Part shown: positions 50,593 through 59,981 of the stretch, piece after piece
How positions within the stretch are numbered: position 1 is the stretch's first letter
How the letters are laid out: the number at the start of each line of letters is the position of its first letter
Assembly: GCA_024643545.1 (NCBI GenBank)
Contig: JAHEMR010000005.1
Location: 62,001-126,000 of the forward strand
Source of the DNA: Crocinitomicaceae bacterium
GTDB taxonomy: Bacteria; Bacteroidota; Bacteroidia; Flavobacteriales_D; Crocinitomicaceae
DNA length: 64,000 nucleotides
Direction: 5' to 3'
The notes under the pieces: model-generated
What the model was told of the DNA's origin: nothing
Seen by the model: the letters and a program-made list of their open reading frames with translations, nothing else
Databases searched by the model: none
Translations under genes and position numbers: made by a program

Positions 50593-50622
50593 TTGTAGAA
50601 ACTTTTATTTTAGCTACCTTTG
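50593..50622 (+). promoter_or_regulatory. Complete promoter TTG-N19-TACCTTTG of prs
   Basis: TTG 50593-50595, 19 bases, TACCTTTG 50615-50622. The element lies downstream of the upstream ATG at 50570 and so argues against that start. Confidence 0.8.
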
Positions 50623-50632
50623 CGTTCAATTT

Positions 50633-51571
50633 TTGAAAGACGTGGGAGTAAAAATATTTGCCGGTAGATCATCAGAAGCCCTTGCTTCTAAAGTTGCGGA
50701 AAGTTTTGGCGTTTCACTTGGAGACGTTAAAGTAAGTGTATTCAGTGATGGAGAATTTCAACCATCATTTGAAGAAACCGTTCGTGGACAAGACGTTTTT
50801 ATCGTTCAATCAACGATGCCACCAACAGAAAATTTATTCGAATTACTCTTGTTGGTCGATGCTGCTCGTCGTGCTTCTGCTCGAAAAATCATTACTGTTA
50901 TTCCTTATTTTGGATTTGCTCGTCAAGACAGAAAAGACAAACCGCGTGTTGCCATTGGTGCAAAACTTGTTGCGAACATGTTGATGGCAGCTGGTGTTGA
51001 CCGTGTCATGACAATGGATTTACACGCTGACCAAATCCAAGGGTTCTTTGAAGTACCTGTTGATCATTTATACGCTTCGACCCTGTTTTTGGAAGAAATT
51101 GAAAAATTAGACACGTCAAATTTAGTAGTTGCGGCACCAGATGCAGGAGGTGCTAAACGTGCTAATTCTTATGCTAAGAATTTGAATTGTGGATTAGCGT
51201 TATGTCATAAACACCGTAAAAGACCAAATGAAATTGCTGAAATGACTGTCATCGGAGACGTTGATGGAAAAGACGTAATCATTATTGACGACATGTGTGA
51301 CACAGCAGGAACGTTAACAACCGCTGCAGATTTATTGATTGAAAAAGGCGCAAAAAGTGTGCGTGCTTTCTGTACACACGCCGTTCTAAGTGGTCCTGCT
51401 TATGACCGCATTGAAAAATCTAAATTAACCGAACTAATTGTAACCGACACGATTCCAATGTCACAAACAAGTGACAAAATTCGCGTGATTACAGTGGCAG
51501 AATTGTTTGGAGATGTTATCAAACGTCTTGTAAATAATGAGTCCATTAGTTCTCATTTTGTAATCTCTTAA
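50633..51571 (+). CDS. prs: Ribose-phosphate pyrophosphokinase (PRPP synthetase)
   Basis: 312 aa from TTG 50633, the usual length; GTG 50642 is the other option. A longer frame from ATG 50570 adds 21 unrelated residues and would place the promoter inside the gene. It makes PRPP from ribose-5-phosphate and ATP. Visible: VKIFAGRSSEALA, SDGEFQPSFEETVRGQDVFIVQS, PYFGFARQDRKDKPR (flexible loop), the Mg site MDLHADQIQGFF and the PRPP loop VIIIDDMCDTAGT. It is followed after 10 bases by rplY, a common arrangement in bacteria. Confidence 0.95.
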   Translation: MKDVGVKIFAGRSSEALASKVAESFGVSLGDVKVSVFSDGEFQPSFEETVRGQDVFIVQSTMPPTENLFELLLLVDAARRASARKIITVIPYFGFARQDRKDKPRVAIGAKLVANMLMAAGVDRVMTMDLHADQIQGFFEVPVDHLYASTLFLEEIEKLDTSNLVVAAPDAGGAKRANSYAKNLNCGLALCHKHRKRPNEIAEMTVIGDVDGKDVIIIDDMCDTAGTLTTAADLLIEKGAKSVRAFCTHAVLSGPAYDRIEKSKLTELIVTDTIPMSQTSDKIRVITVAELFGDVIKRLVNNESISSHFVIS

Positions 51572-51581
51572 TTAAATATAC

Positions 51582-52172
51582 ATGAAAACAGCACATTTGA
51601 GCGGTTCGCTTAGATCGAACGTAGGGAAAAAGGATGCTGCCAGCCTAAGAAATGCTGGTCAAGTTCCTTGTGTGCTTTACGGCCAAGGTGAGCAAACTCA
51701 CTTCTCAGTAAAGCGAACTGAAATGGACAAAATTGTTTACTCACCGGAAGTTTACCAAGTTGCCTTGGATATCGATGGTAAAAAAGCAATGGCAATCATT
51801 CGTGAATTGCAACAACACCCAACAAAAGACACCATTCAACACGTTGACTTTTTGGAATTAAGCGATACGAAAACTGTTCGTATTAAACTTCCAGTAAGAT
51901 TAATTGGTTCTTCTCGTGGTGTTATGGCTGGTGGTAAATTAATGACCGTATTCCGTACGCTACAATGCGTTGGATTGGCAAAAGACCTTCCAGATGCAAT
52001 TACATTAGATATTTCTAAATTGCGTATCGGACAATCTATCCGTGTAAACAGCATTGAAATTCCAGGTGTTACTTTATTAGACCCTGCAAATGCAGTTGTT
52101 GTTTCCGTTAAAATGGCTCGTGGTGCTGTCAAAGGTGCTGATGCTGACGACGAGGAAGAAGAAGAAGCATAA
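51582..52172 (+). CDS. rplY: 50S ribosomal protein L25 (CTC/TL5 long form)
   Basis: 196 aa. The N-terminal L25 domain (about 1-95: SGSLRSNVGKKDAASLRNAGQVPCVLYG) binds 5S rRNA. The C-terminal CTC beta domain (about 96-185) has VRIKLPVRLIGSSRGVMAGGKL and ends in an acidic tail. It is encoded just after prs, as in many genomes, and is terminated by a strong hairpin. Confidence 0.95.
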   Translation: MKTAHLSGSLRSNVGKKDAASLRNAGQVPCVLYGQGEQTHFSVKRTEMDKIVYSPEVYQVALDIDGKKAMAIIRELQQHPTKDTIQHVDFLELSDTKTVRIKLPVRLIGSSRGVMAGGKLMTVFRTLQCVGLAKDLPDAITLDISKLRIGQSIRVNSIEIPGVTLLDPANAVVVSVKMARGAVKGADADDEEEEEA

Positions 52173-52203
52173 AAACATAGTTGATGTTTACCATCAAATT
52201 ATA

Positions 52204-52232
52204 CGAAACCGCCCTAGTGGCGGTTTTTTTTT
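52204..52232 (+). terminator. Terminator of prs-rplY
   Basis: Perfect stem AAACCGCC/GGCGGTTT, loop CTAGT, followed by a long T run. Confidence 0.93.
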
Positions 52233-52285
52233 GCCTAATTAACAAGATAATCAATGACATCGTTTTCGAATTGATAATTGTTGCT

Positions 52286-52293
52286 TAATTTCG
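52286..52293 (+). promoter_or_regulatory. -7-like element TAATTTCG before the DPM-synthase-like gene
   Basis: TTCG variant of TAnnTTTG, 10 bases before ATG 52304, just downstream of the prs-rplY terminator. Confidence 0.45.
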
Positions 52294-52303
52294 TTACATC
52301 CGT

Positions 52304-53017
52304 ATGGCAACAAAATCAATTGTTATTATTCCAACTTACAATGAACTCGACAATGTCGGTCCAATGGTAAATGCCATACTTGCACTAAAAAGAAATTTTG
52401 ACATCCTTTTCATTGATGATCAATCACCAGACGGAACAGCTATTGAAATAGAAAAATTACAAGCTAAGCATCCGGAACAAATTCACCTAGAAAAAAGATC
52501 CGGAAAACTTGGTCTTGGCACTGCTTACATTCATGGTTTTAAGTGGGCAATGGACAATAGCTATGATTACATAGTTGAAATGGATTGCGATTTCTCCCAT
52601 AATCCAAACGATCTCATTCGGCTTTTAGAGAGCTGTGAGTCAGGGGTTGATGTGGCAATTGGTTCCCGATATTGCCGGGGTGGACATGTAAAAAACTGGC
52701 CTTTGAAACGGATCTTAATGAGTTATTTCGCCAGTGTATATGTGCGAATCATTTTGATGATCGGCATAAAAGACACCACTGCCGGATTCAAGTGTTACCG
52801 AGCAGAGGTTTTGAAAGCCATCAAATTAGACAACATCACATTCAAAGGATATGCCTTTCAAATCTGCATGAAATATGCCGCATTAAAACATGGTTTTATT
52901 GTGAAAGAAATACCGATTACATTCGTGGACCGCATTGTCGGAGAATCAAAAATGTCAACAGGAATATTCAAAGAAGCATTCTTTGGAGTGTGGAAAATGC
53001 GTAAAATGAATTTATGA
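52304..53017 (+). CDS. Polyprenol-phosphate mannosyltransferase-like GT2
   Basis: 237 aa. The GT-A core is IIPTYNELDNVGPMV, FDILFIDDQSPDGTA, VEMDCDFSHNP (catalytic D-x-D region) and RYCRGGHVKNWPL. The GFKCYRAEVLKAI and KYAALKHGFIVKEIPITFVDR segments are typical of dolichol-phosphate mannose synthases. The soluble form lacks the C-terminal membrane helices of longer family members. It should make a polyprenyl-phospho-sugar donor for protein or glycan glycosylation. The 3' end overlaps pyrC by 4 bases (ATGA). Confidence 0.9.
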   Translation: MATKSIVIIPTYNELDNVGPMVNAILALKRNFDILFIDDQSPDGTAIEIEKLQAKHPEQIHLEKRSGKLGLGTAYIHGFKWAMDNSYDYIVEMDCDFSHNPNDLIRLLESCESGVDVAIGSRYCRGGHVKNWPLKRILMSYFASVYVRIILMIGIKDTTAGFKCYRAEVLKAIKLDNITFKGYAFQICMKYAALKHGFIVKEIPITFVDRIVGESKMSTGIFKEAFFGVWKMRKMNL

Positions 53018-54354
53018 ATAATTATTTGATTAAAGCCGGGATCATTGTCAACGAAGGAAAACAATTTGTTGGGGATGTATTAATCCTAAATGGCCGTATC
53101 GAAAAAATAGCGTCGAGTATTGATTTACCGAGTGGTGTCTCTGAAATCAACGCAGAAGGAAAATATGTGCTTCCAGGTTGTATTGATGATCAAGTTCATT
53201 TTAGAGAACCAGGATTAACGCACAAAGGAACAATATTTACCGAATCAAGAGCTGCTGTTGCTGGGGGAATTACGTCCTTCATGGAAATGCCGAATACCGT
53301 TCCAAATGCATTAACCCAAGCATTATTAGAGGACAAATATCAAATTGCTGCAGAAACTTCCTTAGCTAACTACTCGTTTTTTATGGGTGCTTCCAATGAT
53401 AATTTGGAGGAAGTTTTAAAAACAAACCATCAGAATATTTGTGGTATAAAGATCTTTATGGGTTCCTCAACGGGAAATATGTTGGTGGATAAAGAAGCGG
53501 TCTTAGAAAGCCTCTTTTCGCGTGTTTCCATGCTTATCGCAACGCACTGTGAAGATGAATTGACCGTCAGAAGAAATATGTCCCTATTTCAAGAGAAATA
53601 CGGTGAAGACATTCCGATTGAAGCACACCCACTCATCCGAAGTGAAGAAGCGTGTTTTCTATCTTCCTCTTTGGCAGTTTCCCTTGCAAAAAAGTATCAA
53701 TCTAGGCTACATGTTTTGCACGTTTCAACAGAACGAGAAACACATTTGTTCGACAATACCTTGCCATTAGAGAAAAAACACATTACTGCCGAAGCTTGTA
53801 TTCACCACCTTTGGTTTTCGGATCAAGATTATTCAGAGAAAGGGAACCTCATCAAATGGAATCCAGCCGTGAAAACAGCCGCCGACCGCGAAGGAATATG
53901 GAAAGCTGTTCTTGAGGATCGTATTGATGTGATCGCAACAGATCATGCACCGCATACACTTGAAGAAAAAGCGAATAAATACTTGAGTGCACCATCTGGT
54001 GGTCCATTGGTACAGCACGCATTAATTGCGATGTTAAATAAAGTGCAAGAGGGACGCATTAGCATAGAAAGAGTTGTCGAAAAAATGGCACATTCCCCCG
54101 CAATATTATTCAGAATTCAAGACCGTGGATTTTTACGCGAGGGATACCGCGCAGATATCGTAATTGTAGATCCAAACCGAAATACAACAGTGAATAAAGA
54201 AAATTGTTTATCGAAATGTGCCTGGTCTCCTTTTGAAGGATATACGTTTTCACATGCCATTGACAGCACCTTTATAAACGGTAGAATGGCCTACTCAAAT
54301 GGAGCGTTTTTTGAAGGAAAAAAAGGTGAACGTTTACTATTTACTATTTCGTAA
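53014..54354 (+). CDS. pyrC: Dihydroorotase
   Basis: 446 aa, class I type. It closes carbamoyl-aspartate to dihydroorotate in pyrimidine synthesis. Visible: GCIDDQVHFREPGLTHKG (about residues 54-70), MEMPNTVPNA, KIFMGSSTGNMLV at the carboxylated-Lys site, IATHCEDE, LHVLHVST and the late Asp in VIATDHAPHT. The usual H-x-H zinc pair reads Q-V-H, a change I recall from other Bacteroidota dihydroorotases. It overlaps its neighbours on both sides (4 bases upstream, 1 base downstream). Confidence 0.92.
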   Translation: MNNYLIKAGIIVNEGKQFVGDVLILNGRIEKIASSIDLPSGVSEINAEGKYVLPGCIDDQVHFREPGLTHKGTIFTESRAAVAGGITSFMEMPNTVPNALTQALLEDKYQIAAETSLANYSFFMGASNDNLEEVLKTNHQNICGIKIFMGSSTGNMLVDKEAVLESLFSRVSMLIATHCEDELTVRRNMSLFQEKYGEDIPIEAHPLIRSEEACFLSSSLAVSLAKKYQSRLHVLHVSTERETHLFDNTLPLEKKHITAEACIHHLWFSDQDYSEKGNLIKWNPAVKTAADREGIWKAVLEDRIDVIATDHAPHTLEEKANKYLSAPSGGPLVQHALIAMLNKVQEGRISIERVVEKMAHSPAILFRIQDRGFLREGYRADIVIVDPNRNTTVNKENCLSKCAWSPFEGYTFSHAIDSTFINGRMAYSNGAFFEGKKGERLLFTIS

Positions 54355-54683
54355 TGAAATTATCAATCGTACTTTTTTGCCTAACTTTTCTGCTTGCTTG
54401 TCAATCACAAACAACAAAAAGACCAGATCAATTGATTGAAAAAGAAAAAATGAGTCTTGTTTTGGAGGATGTATTACTGATGGAAAGTTATTTCCAAAGC
54501 AAACACGGCATTCCGGGCATCTATAAAGAAGCATTGGATGAATCCCTAAATCGTGTTTTTAAAAAACACCACATCACCAAGAAGCAATTCAAAGAAAGTT
54601 ATGTGTATTATGCGAGTCAACCTGAAGAATTTAAAGAACTCAACACATCGATAATGGACCACCTTAGTCGACAGATTCCTTAA
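54354..54683 (+). CDS. DUF4296 lipoprotein
   Basis: 109 aa with lipobox FLLAC. The mature part has RPDQLIEKEKMSLVLEDVLLMESYF and HITKKQFKESYVYYASQPEEF, the DUF4296 pattern found in Bacteroidota. The family is helical and has no known function. The A of the pyrC TAA stop is shared with its ATG. The 3' end overlaps murI on the other strand by 4 bases. Confidence 0.88.
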   Translation: MKLSIVLFCLTFLLACQSQTTKRPDQLIEKEKMSLVLEDVLLMESYFQSKHGIPGIYKEALDESLNRVFKKHHITKKQFKESYVYYASQPEEFKELNTSIMDHLSRQIP

Positions 54684-55504
54684 AAACTATGGTGAGCTGA
54701 CGCTACCGGATATCCCAGAAAACGTTCTGCTTTTTCGTTAAAAACAACCGAAGACTCTGAACTGTAAAATGTACGACTGCCATTTTTAGTTAATTTTTCT
54801 TCCATTTCGGGATGTACAACTAAGTATTCTTTTAATTTCTCTGCTACAATCGGACCTTGCGATACAATATTTATGTGTTTTCCTGCGATTTCCTGTATTT
54901 TATCCTTAATTACAGGATAATGCGTACACGCCAAGATTATCGTGTCTATAAGTGGGTCTTTCGCTAAAATTGCACGAACATCTTCTTCAATGAATTGGAT
55001 TCCGGCAGGATGAAGGTGTTTTTCGTTTTCAATGAGGGGAACCCACATCGGACACGCGTGTTGTGTCACATGAATATCTGGAGCGAATTTTTTTAATTCG
55101 ATGACATAGGAGTTACTTTGAATGGTTCCTGTCGTTCCTAAAACCCCAACATGGTGATTTTTGCTTAAAAATCCGATTTCTTCGGTGCTAGGACGAATCA
55201 CACCTAATACGCGTTTTTCTGGGGCGATATTAGGCAAATCTTGTTGTTGTATGGTGCGAAGAGCTTTAGCAGAAGCCGTGTTGCAAGCTAGAACTACCAA
55301 CGGACAACCCTGGTCAAATAAAAACTGAACAGCTTCTAATGTAAATTCATAGACAACATCGAAAGATCGATTGCCATAAGGTGCCCTGGCATTATCTCCG
55401 AAATACAAATAATCGTATTCAGGAAGTAATTTTTGGACTTCTTCGAAAACGGTAAGACCACCGTATCCAGAGTCAAAAATCCCAATTGGCGCATTTTTAT
55501 TCAT
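54680..55504 (-). CDS. murI: Glutamate racemase
   Basis: 274 aa. It converts L- to D-glutamate for peptidoglycan. Both catalytic Cys are present, in VVLACNTASA (about residue 74) and IILACTHYP (about 186). IGIFDSGYGGLTV and YFGDNARAPYG form the N-terminal active-site loops. It is monocistronic: its -7 element (TAGTTTTG) lies four bases before the ATG and directly behind the terminator of the bamA operon. Confidence 0.95.
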   Translation of the reverse strand: MNKNAPIGIFDSGYGGLTVFEEVQKLLPEYDYLYFGDNARAPYGNRSFDVVYEFTLEAVQFLFDQGCPLVVLACNTASAKALRTIQQQDLPNIAPEKRVLGVIRPSTEEIGFLSKNHHVGVLGTTGTIQSNSYVIELKKFAPDIHVTQHACPMWVPLIENEKHLHPAGIQFIEEDVRAILAKDPLIDTIILACTHYPVIKDKIQEIAGKHINIVSQGPIVAEKLKEYLVVHPEMEEKLTKNGSRTFYSSESSVVFNEKAERFLGYPVASAHHSF

Positions 55505-55508
55505 GATT

Positions 55509-55516
55509 CAAAACTA
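55509..55516 (-). promoter_or_regulatory. -7 element TAGTTTTG four bases before murI ATG (leaderless geometry)
   Basis: On the minus strand TAGTTTTG, AATC, ATG at 55504. Confidence 0.65.
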
Positions 55517-55518
55517 AA

Positions 55519-55550
55519 CAAAAAAGGCAATCACATGGATTGCCTTTCGT
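55519..55550 (-). terminator. Terminator of the uppS-bamA-ompH operon
   Basis: Perfect ten-base stem AAAGGCAATC/GATTGCCTTT with a five-base loop; on the minus strand a T run follows. Confidence 0.9.
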
Positions 55551-55570
55551 TTTTTAAAACATATTTGTCT

Positions 55571-56086
55571 TTATTTTTTGATTGCGGAAGCATCCAAAAT
55601 TAACAACTCTGTAATCACTTCGTTAGTAATATCCATACCGCCTTTGTAATACATGGTCATTGAAGATTGATCCAAAACGTAGTTTAATTTTTTACGTTCC
55701 GCTACGATTTCAATCGCTTTTTGAACACGATCCAAAATTGGTTGGTTTAATTGTTGGCTGTATGTTTTTAATTCTTGTTCTAATTCAGCTTGACGTGTTT
55801 CGAGGTTTTGCTGCATGCGCATCAATTTATTTTGCTCATTTTCTTTAATCATTGGCGGCATGTCTTTTTCCTTTTCCATGAAAATTTTATATGCAGATTC
55901 AAATGCTTTTTGCATTTCTTCAAGTTCAGCCACTCCTGATTTTTGAATTTGATCCAACTGAGCCATCGCAGTTTTGCGAGAAGGCATTGTATCCAATAAT
56001 TTCTGTGAATCAACGTGTGCTACTTTAGATTGAGCAACTGCTCCAAATCCAATAAATAAAACCAATCCAAATAATAAATTTTTCAT
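55571..56086 (-). CDS. OmpH/Skp family periplasmic chaperone (copy 2)
   Basis: 171 aa. Signal peptide 1-18 (ends AVAQ). The mature start KVAHVDSQKLLDTMPSR and the end KKLNYVLDQSSMTMYY frame a long coiled coil (about 45-125, rich in Glu, Gln and Lys) that forms the tentacles of the Skp trimer. It should hold unfolded outer-membrane proteins on the way to BamA. It is the last gene of the operon, after a paralogue. Confidence 0.92.
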   Translation of the reverse strand: MKNLLFGLVLFIGFGAVAQSKVAHVDSQKLLDTMPSRKTAMAQLDQIQKSGVAELEEMQKAFESAYKIFMEKEKDMPPMIKENEQNKLMRMQQNLETRQAELEQELKTYSQQLNQPILDRVQKAIEIVAERKKLNYVLDQSSMTMYYKGGMDITNEVITELLILDASAIKK

Positions 56087-56098
56087 TCTTGCTATATG

Positions 56099-56611
56099 TT
56101 ACTTTGTTATACCCATTTCTTCGAGAACAGAATCACTCATGTCAAACTCTTTCTCTGCATAAACCAAATTACTTTGGTTTGATTTATCAAAAACGAAGGA
56201 ATACCCTTCTCTCTTTGCTACTTTTTTCATTGCTGTAAAAACACGGTCCTGAATAGGCTTCACCAACTCTTGACGCTTTTGGAAATAATCTCCATCTGAG
56301 CCAAAATGTTGTGTTTGCAGATCAATCGCGTCTTTTTCTAGTTTCTCTATTTCTGTTTTACGTTTTTCCTTTTCCTCTTTTGGAAGAAGTACTTCTTCTC
56401 TATCGAAACTTGCTTTTTTCGTTTTAATTACTTCGTAACGTTCTTCAATTTCTTTTGTCCAACGTTCCGCCATTTTATCTAATCGCTCTTTTGCTTCAAC
56501 ATATTCTGGAACATTTTTCAAGATGTAATCAGAATCAATAAATGCATACGTTTGTGCATTGACAAAACGCATGCCAAAAAACAGGATAAAGAGAAAACAA
56601 TACTTTGCCAT
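56099..56611 (-). CDS. OmpH/Skp family periplasmic chaperone (copy 1)
   Basis: 170 aa. Signal peptide 1-19 (ends VNAQ). TYAFIDSDYILKNVPEYVEAKERLD and the end GYSFVFDKSNQSNLVYAE are Skp marks around a coiled coil rich in Glu and Lys. It lies between bamA and a second Skp gene, 12 bases from the latter. Two tandem Skp genes after bamA are common in Bacteroidota. Confidence 0.92.
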   Translation of the reverse strand: MAKYCFLFILFFGMRFVNAQTYAFIDSDYILKNVPEYVEAKERLDKMAERWTKEIEERYEVIKTKKASFDREEVLLPKEEKEKRKTEIEKLEKDAIDLQTQHFGSDGDYFQKRQELVKPIQDRVFTAMKKVAKREGYSFVFDKSNQSNLVYAEKEFDMSDSVLEEMGITK

Positions 56612-56662
56612 AAAAAAAATTGTTTCTAAAGAACGGCGAAGTTAAACATTTATTGTAATATT

Positions 56663-59218
56663 CTATAATTCACCCAAGTTCATTCCAATCGTGAAGCTCA
56701 ATTTTGGATAGAATCCTTTGTTCGTAATCGAAGCATCAGAACCAGATGTTGAACCAGCTCCACTGGACCAACTATCTAATTTATCGAACCCTAAACCGTA
56801 ATCTAATCCTAACATACCAAACATCGGTAAAAAGACACGTATTCCAACACCGGCTGAACGTTTCACATTAAAAGGATTGAATTTATCAAACGTTGGATAC
56901 GTATTTCCGGCCTCTAAAAAAGTTAATGCGTAGAATGTTGCTTGAGGATTTAACGAAATTGGGTATCGTAATTCTAAGGTATATTTCGCAATAATTGGAT
57001 CACCGCCATTCGCTGAAATACTTTGGTCATCGTAACCTCTAAGCGCAATGATTTCACGTCCACCCAATTGATTCACACCTGATAAACCGCTTCCTCCCAT
57101 TGAATAGCGATCGAAGGGAGTTAAACCTTTTGATTTGTTGTACATGCCAATGTAACCAAAACCAAAACGAGGCATAAGCACCAATTTTTTATCAGCAGTT
57201 AAAGGTAAAAACCACTCTCCTGTAAATTTAAAGCGGTAATATTCTAAGAATAAGAACCGTTCTCGGTCCGTCATAGCTGCGTAATCAACATCGTCTCTAA
57301 AATAGGAATAAGGCAGGGTTGCTTTCGCGGTTAATGTAAAATTTGATCCACTCTGAGGATAAATTGGCGCACTTACTGAACTACGTTGTAAAACATATTT
57401 TAAAGCAATATCATTTGCATAACCCTCATTAAAGAGAGGAAAACGCGAGTCCTTCATTACATCATAATACTGATAACTCAACTCATAATATGCAGTAAAA
57501 TAATCATCTGGCCATTTTTTACGTCGGCCGAGTCCAACTCCTGTTCCGGTAATTGAAAGTCCCGTGTATTTTGGATCTGACCTTAAGAAACCTGTTGTTG
57601 ATAATGCGGTACGATTCACCCAAAAAGAAAGTGAATTTGGTTTTTTACCACCCAACCATGGCTCGGTGAATGAAAAGTTATATCCTTGGTAATAACGGCC
57701 ATTGGATTGAGCTCGAATGGATAATCGTTGGCCATCCCCACCAGGAAGTGGCGACCACGCCTCTTTCTTAAAGAAGTTTTTGGTAGAAAAATTATTAAAT
57801 GATAATCCAACTGTACCAATGATTCTACCAGGAGTTGATGGACCAGCCCCACCATATCCACCAGATAATTCAATTTGATCGCTCGATTTTTCCTCCACTA
57901 CATATTCAATATCCACGGTTCCTTTTGCTGGATTTGGCATTGGATTTACTTGGAATCCTTGATCATTAAAAAATCCTAACTGGGACAATTCGCGCTGCGT
58001 TCTCATGATGTCTTCTTTGTTGAACACATCCCCAGGCTTGGTTCTAACTTCACGTAAAATAACGTGGTCATTTGTTTTCGTGTTTCCTCGAATCGTAATG
58101 GTTCCGTTTGTAGCTATTTTACCTTCAATGATTCGAATTTGATGATTGATATGGTTATTCGTAACATTCGTCTCTACAGGAATTACTTGAAAGAATAAAT
58201 AGCCTTTATTCATGTAAAGTGCTGAGATGTCTCTGCCATCGGGACCACCGAACAAGCGCTGCGTAAATAATTCTTTGTTATACAAATCACCTTTATGAAT
58301 TCCAAGAACGGTATCTAAAAAGCTTGAACGGTACTTCGTATTACCAATCCATTCCACCTCGCCGAAATAGTACTTTTCTCCTTCACTAATTTGGATTTCG
58401 ATTTTTAAATTCTTCTCATCAAGAAGGTAAACCGTATCATGAATAATTTGAGCATCGCGCAGACCTACCTTGTTGAACTTCGCCATCAACGCCGTTTTAT
58501 CTGTTTGATAACTAGATTCGGTAAATTTTGAACGCTTAAAGATGCGCAGAACACCTTTTTGTTTGGTGTCTTTCATAGCCATTTTCAATTTCCATAATGG
58601 AACTTCTGTGCTGCCGGTAATTTCAATTTCTTTAATCCCTATTTTTGGTCCTTTATCAATGGTAATCGCGAATATCTCTGAATCGTTAATTAAGGTGTCT
58701 TTCGTACGAGCGATGCTTACATTCGCATGGTAAAAACCCTTTTCACGGAAGTAACCTCTTATCTTGCTTTTGGTTTGGAAAATAAGATTTTCAGTAATCG
58801 TTTTTCCGGCATAAAGGGAAATTTCTTCACGTACTTTATCCGCTTCCCGTTTAGTGATTCCATCGAACTTAAATTTCGATAATTTAGGTCTCGGCGCCAA
58901 TTCAATCACAAGGTAAATTACACCTGCCAACTCTTTTTCCGCGTATATAGAAATATTTGAGAATAGTCCTTCCGCCCATAAATTTTGAATGGCTTTATTA
59001 ATTTGTTGACTCGGAAGTGTAATCATTTGACCTTGACGCAATCCAGCAATCATTTTAATACCTTGGTGATCGTAATTGTCTGCGCCTACAACACGAATCG
59101 GGCCTATTTCATATTCTTTTGGCGAGGAATAACTAAAATCTAAGCCACCTAGCGTAGTTGGTCCATTTTGACTGTATGCCACAAAAGAAAAAAGTATAAA
59201 TACAACTAAGTATCTCAT
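56663..59218 (-). CDS. bamA: Outer membrane protein assembly factor BamA
   Basis: 851 aa. After a signal peptide (ends AYSQ), five POTRA domains span about residues 35-440: GPIRVVGADNYDHQGIKMIAGL, KLSKFKFDGITKREADKVREEI, GIKEIEITGSTEVPLWKLKMA, YFGEVEWIGNTKYRS and GTITIRGNTKTNDHVILREV. The Omp85 barrel occupies about 455-851, with GGYGGAGP and the GMGGSGLSG-like loop (RYSMGGSGLSG). It inserts barrel proteins into the outer membrane. Its ATG overlaps the uppS stop by 4 bases, giving the order uppS-bamA-ompH-ompH. Confidence 0.95.
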   Translation of the reverse strand: MRYLVVFILFSFVAYSQNGPTTLGGLDFSYSSPKEYEIGPIRVVGADNYDHQGIKMIAGLRQGQMITLPSQQINKAIQNLWAEGLFSNISIYAEKELAGVIYLVIELAPRPKLSKFKFDGITKREADKVREEISLYAGKTITENLIFQTKSKIRGYFREKGFYHANVSIARTKDTLINDSEIFAITIDKGPKIGIKEIEITGSTEVPLWKLKMAMKDTKQKGVLRIFKRSKFTESSYQTDKTALMAKFNKVGLRDAQIIHDTVYLLDEKNLKIEIQISEGEKYYFGEVEWIGNTKYRSSFLDTVLGIHKGDLYNKELFTQRLFGGPDGRDISALYMNKGYLFFQVIPVETNVTNNHINHQIRIIEGKIATNGTITIRGNTKTNDHVILREVRTKPGDVFNKEDIMRTQRELSQLGFFNDQGFQVNPMPNPAKGTVDIEYVVEEKSSDQIELSGGYGGAGPSTPGRIIGTVGLSFNNFSTKNFFKKEAWSPLPGGDGQRLSIRAQSNGRYYQGYNFSFTEPWLGGKKPNSLSFWVNRTALSTTGFLRSDPKYTGLSITGTGVGLGRRKKWPDDYFTAYYELSYQYYDVMKDSRFPLFNEGYANDIALKYVLQRSSVSAPIYPQSGSNFTLTAKATLPYSYFRDDVDYAAMTDRERFLFLEYYRFKFTGEWFLPLTADKKLVLMPRFGFGYIGMYNKSKGLTPFDRYSMGGSGLSGVNQLGGREIIALRGYDDQSISANGGDPIIAKYTLELRYPISLNPQATFYALTFLEAGNTYPTFDKFNPFNVKRSAGVGIRVFLPMFGMLGLDYGLGFDKLDSWSSGAGSTSGSDASITNKGFYPKLSFTIGMNLGEL

Positions 59219-59973
59219 TTATTATCATTTAATTGTTCAGAGATTTTTCCAAATCTTCTTTCTCTTTGTTGATATGCACGAATTGCGTCCAAAAACTCCT
59301 TTTTTCGGAAGTCCGGCCAATGCACAGCAGTAAAGTATAACTCAGTATAAGACAATTGCCATAGCAAAAAGTTACTAATGCGGCATTCTCCACTTGTTCG
59401 AATCAATAATTCTGGGTCCGGAATTCCTGCTGTATTCAATTTTTCACTGATGGAATCCTCGGTAATTTGACTAATAGTAATCGTTCCGTTTTTTACTTCC
59501 GTTGCTAAACTTCGACAAGCATTCATAATTTCGGATCTCGCACTATAATTGAGCGCTAAAACCAAAGTAAGCTCTCTGTTTTCACGCGTTTTTTCGGTTG
59601 CTTCATTCAATGATTTTATGCAAGAAACCGGCAACGCCGAAATATCACCAATGGTCATTAAACGCACACCGTTTTCATGCATTTCATCGGTTTCATTTGT
59701 AATAGCTTGAACGAGTAGATCCATTAAGCCTGCAACTTCTTCAGCTGGACGATTCCAATTTTCTGTTGAAAAAGCATACATCGTTAAATACTGTATGCCT
59801 ATTTCCCTTGCGGTTTTGATGATTTCTTTAACAGATAAAACGCCTTCAGCATGACCAAACAAGCGATGTTGACCTTGATTTTTTGCCCATCGACCATTTC
59901 CATCCATAATGAAAGCAACATGCTTTGGGATGTTTGTTTGTTCTAATTGAGTCAATAAATTCGTCATTTCCAT
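59215..59973 (-). CDS. uppS: Isoprenyl (undecaprenyl) diphosphate synthase
   Basis: 252 aa from ATG 59973. A longer frame from 60039 adds 22 residues and would contain the -7 element. Visible: the catalytic Asp in FIMDGNGRWAKNQGQHRLFGHAEG, then MYAFSTENWNRP, ALNYSARSEI, and the substrate-binding IRTSGECRISNFLLWQLSYTELYF (TSGE where RTSGE/R is usual). It elongates isoprenyl diphosphate to the C55 carrier for peptidoglycan and glycans. It heads the bamA operon. Confidence 0.94.
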   Translation of the reverse strand: MEMTNLLTQLEQTNIPKHVAFIMDGNGRWAKNQGQHRLFGHAEGVLSVKEIIKTAREIGIQYLTMYAFSTENWNRPAEEVAGLMDLLVQAITNETDEMHENGVRLMTIGDISALPVSCIKSLNEATEKTRENRELTLVLALNYSARSEIMNACRSLATEVKNGTITISQITEDSISEKLNTAGIPDPELLIRTSGECRISNFLLWQLSYTELYFTAVHWPDFRKKEFLDAIRAYQQRERRFGKISEQLNDNK

Positions 59974-59981
59974 GTTCTTAA

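Noticed and set aside
50570-50632. N-terminal extension of prs from ATG 50570
   Set aside because: The complete TTG-N19-TACCTTTG promoter lies inside it and the extra 21 residues do not match PRPP synthetases.
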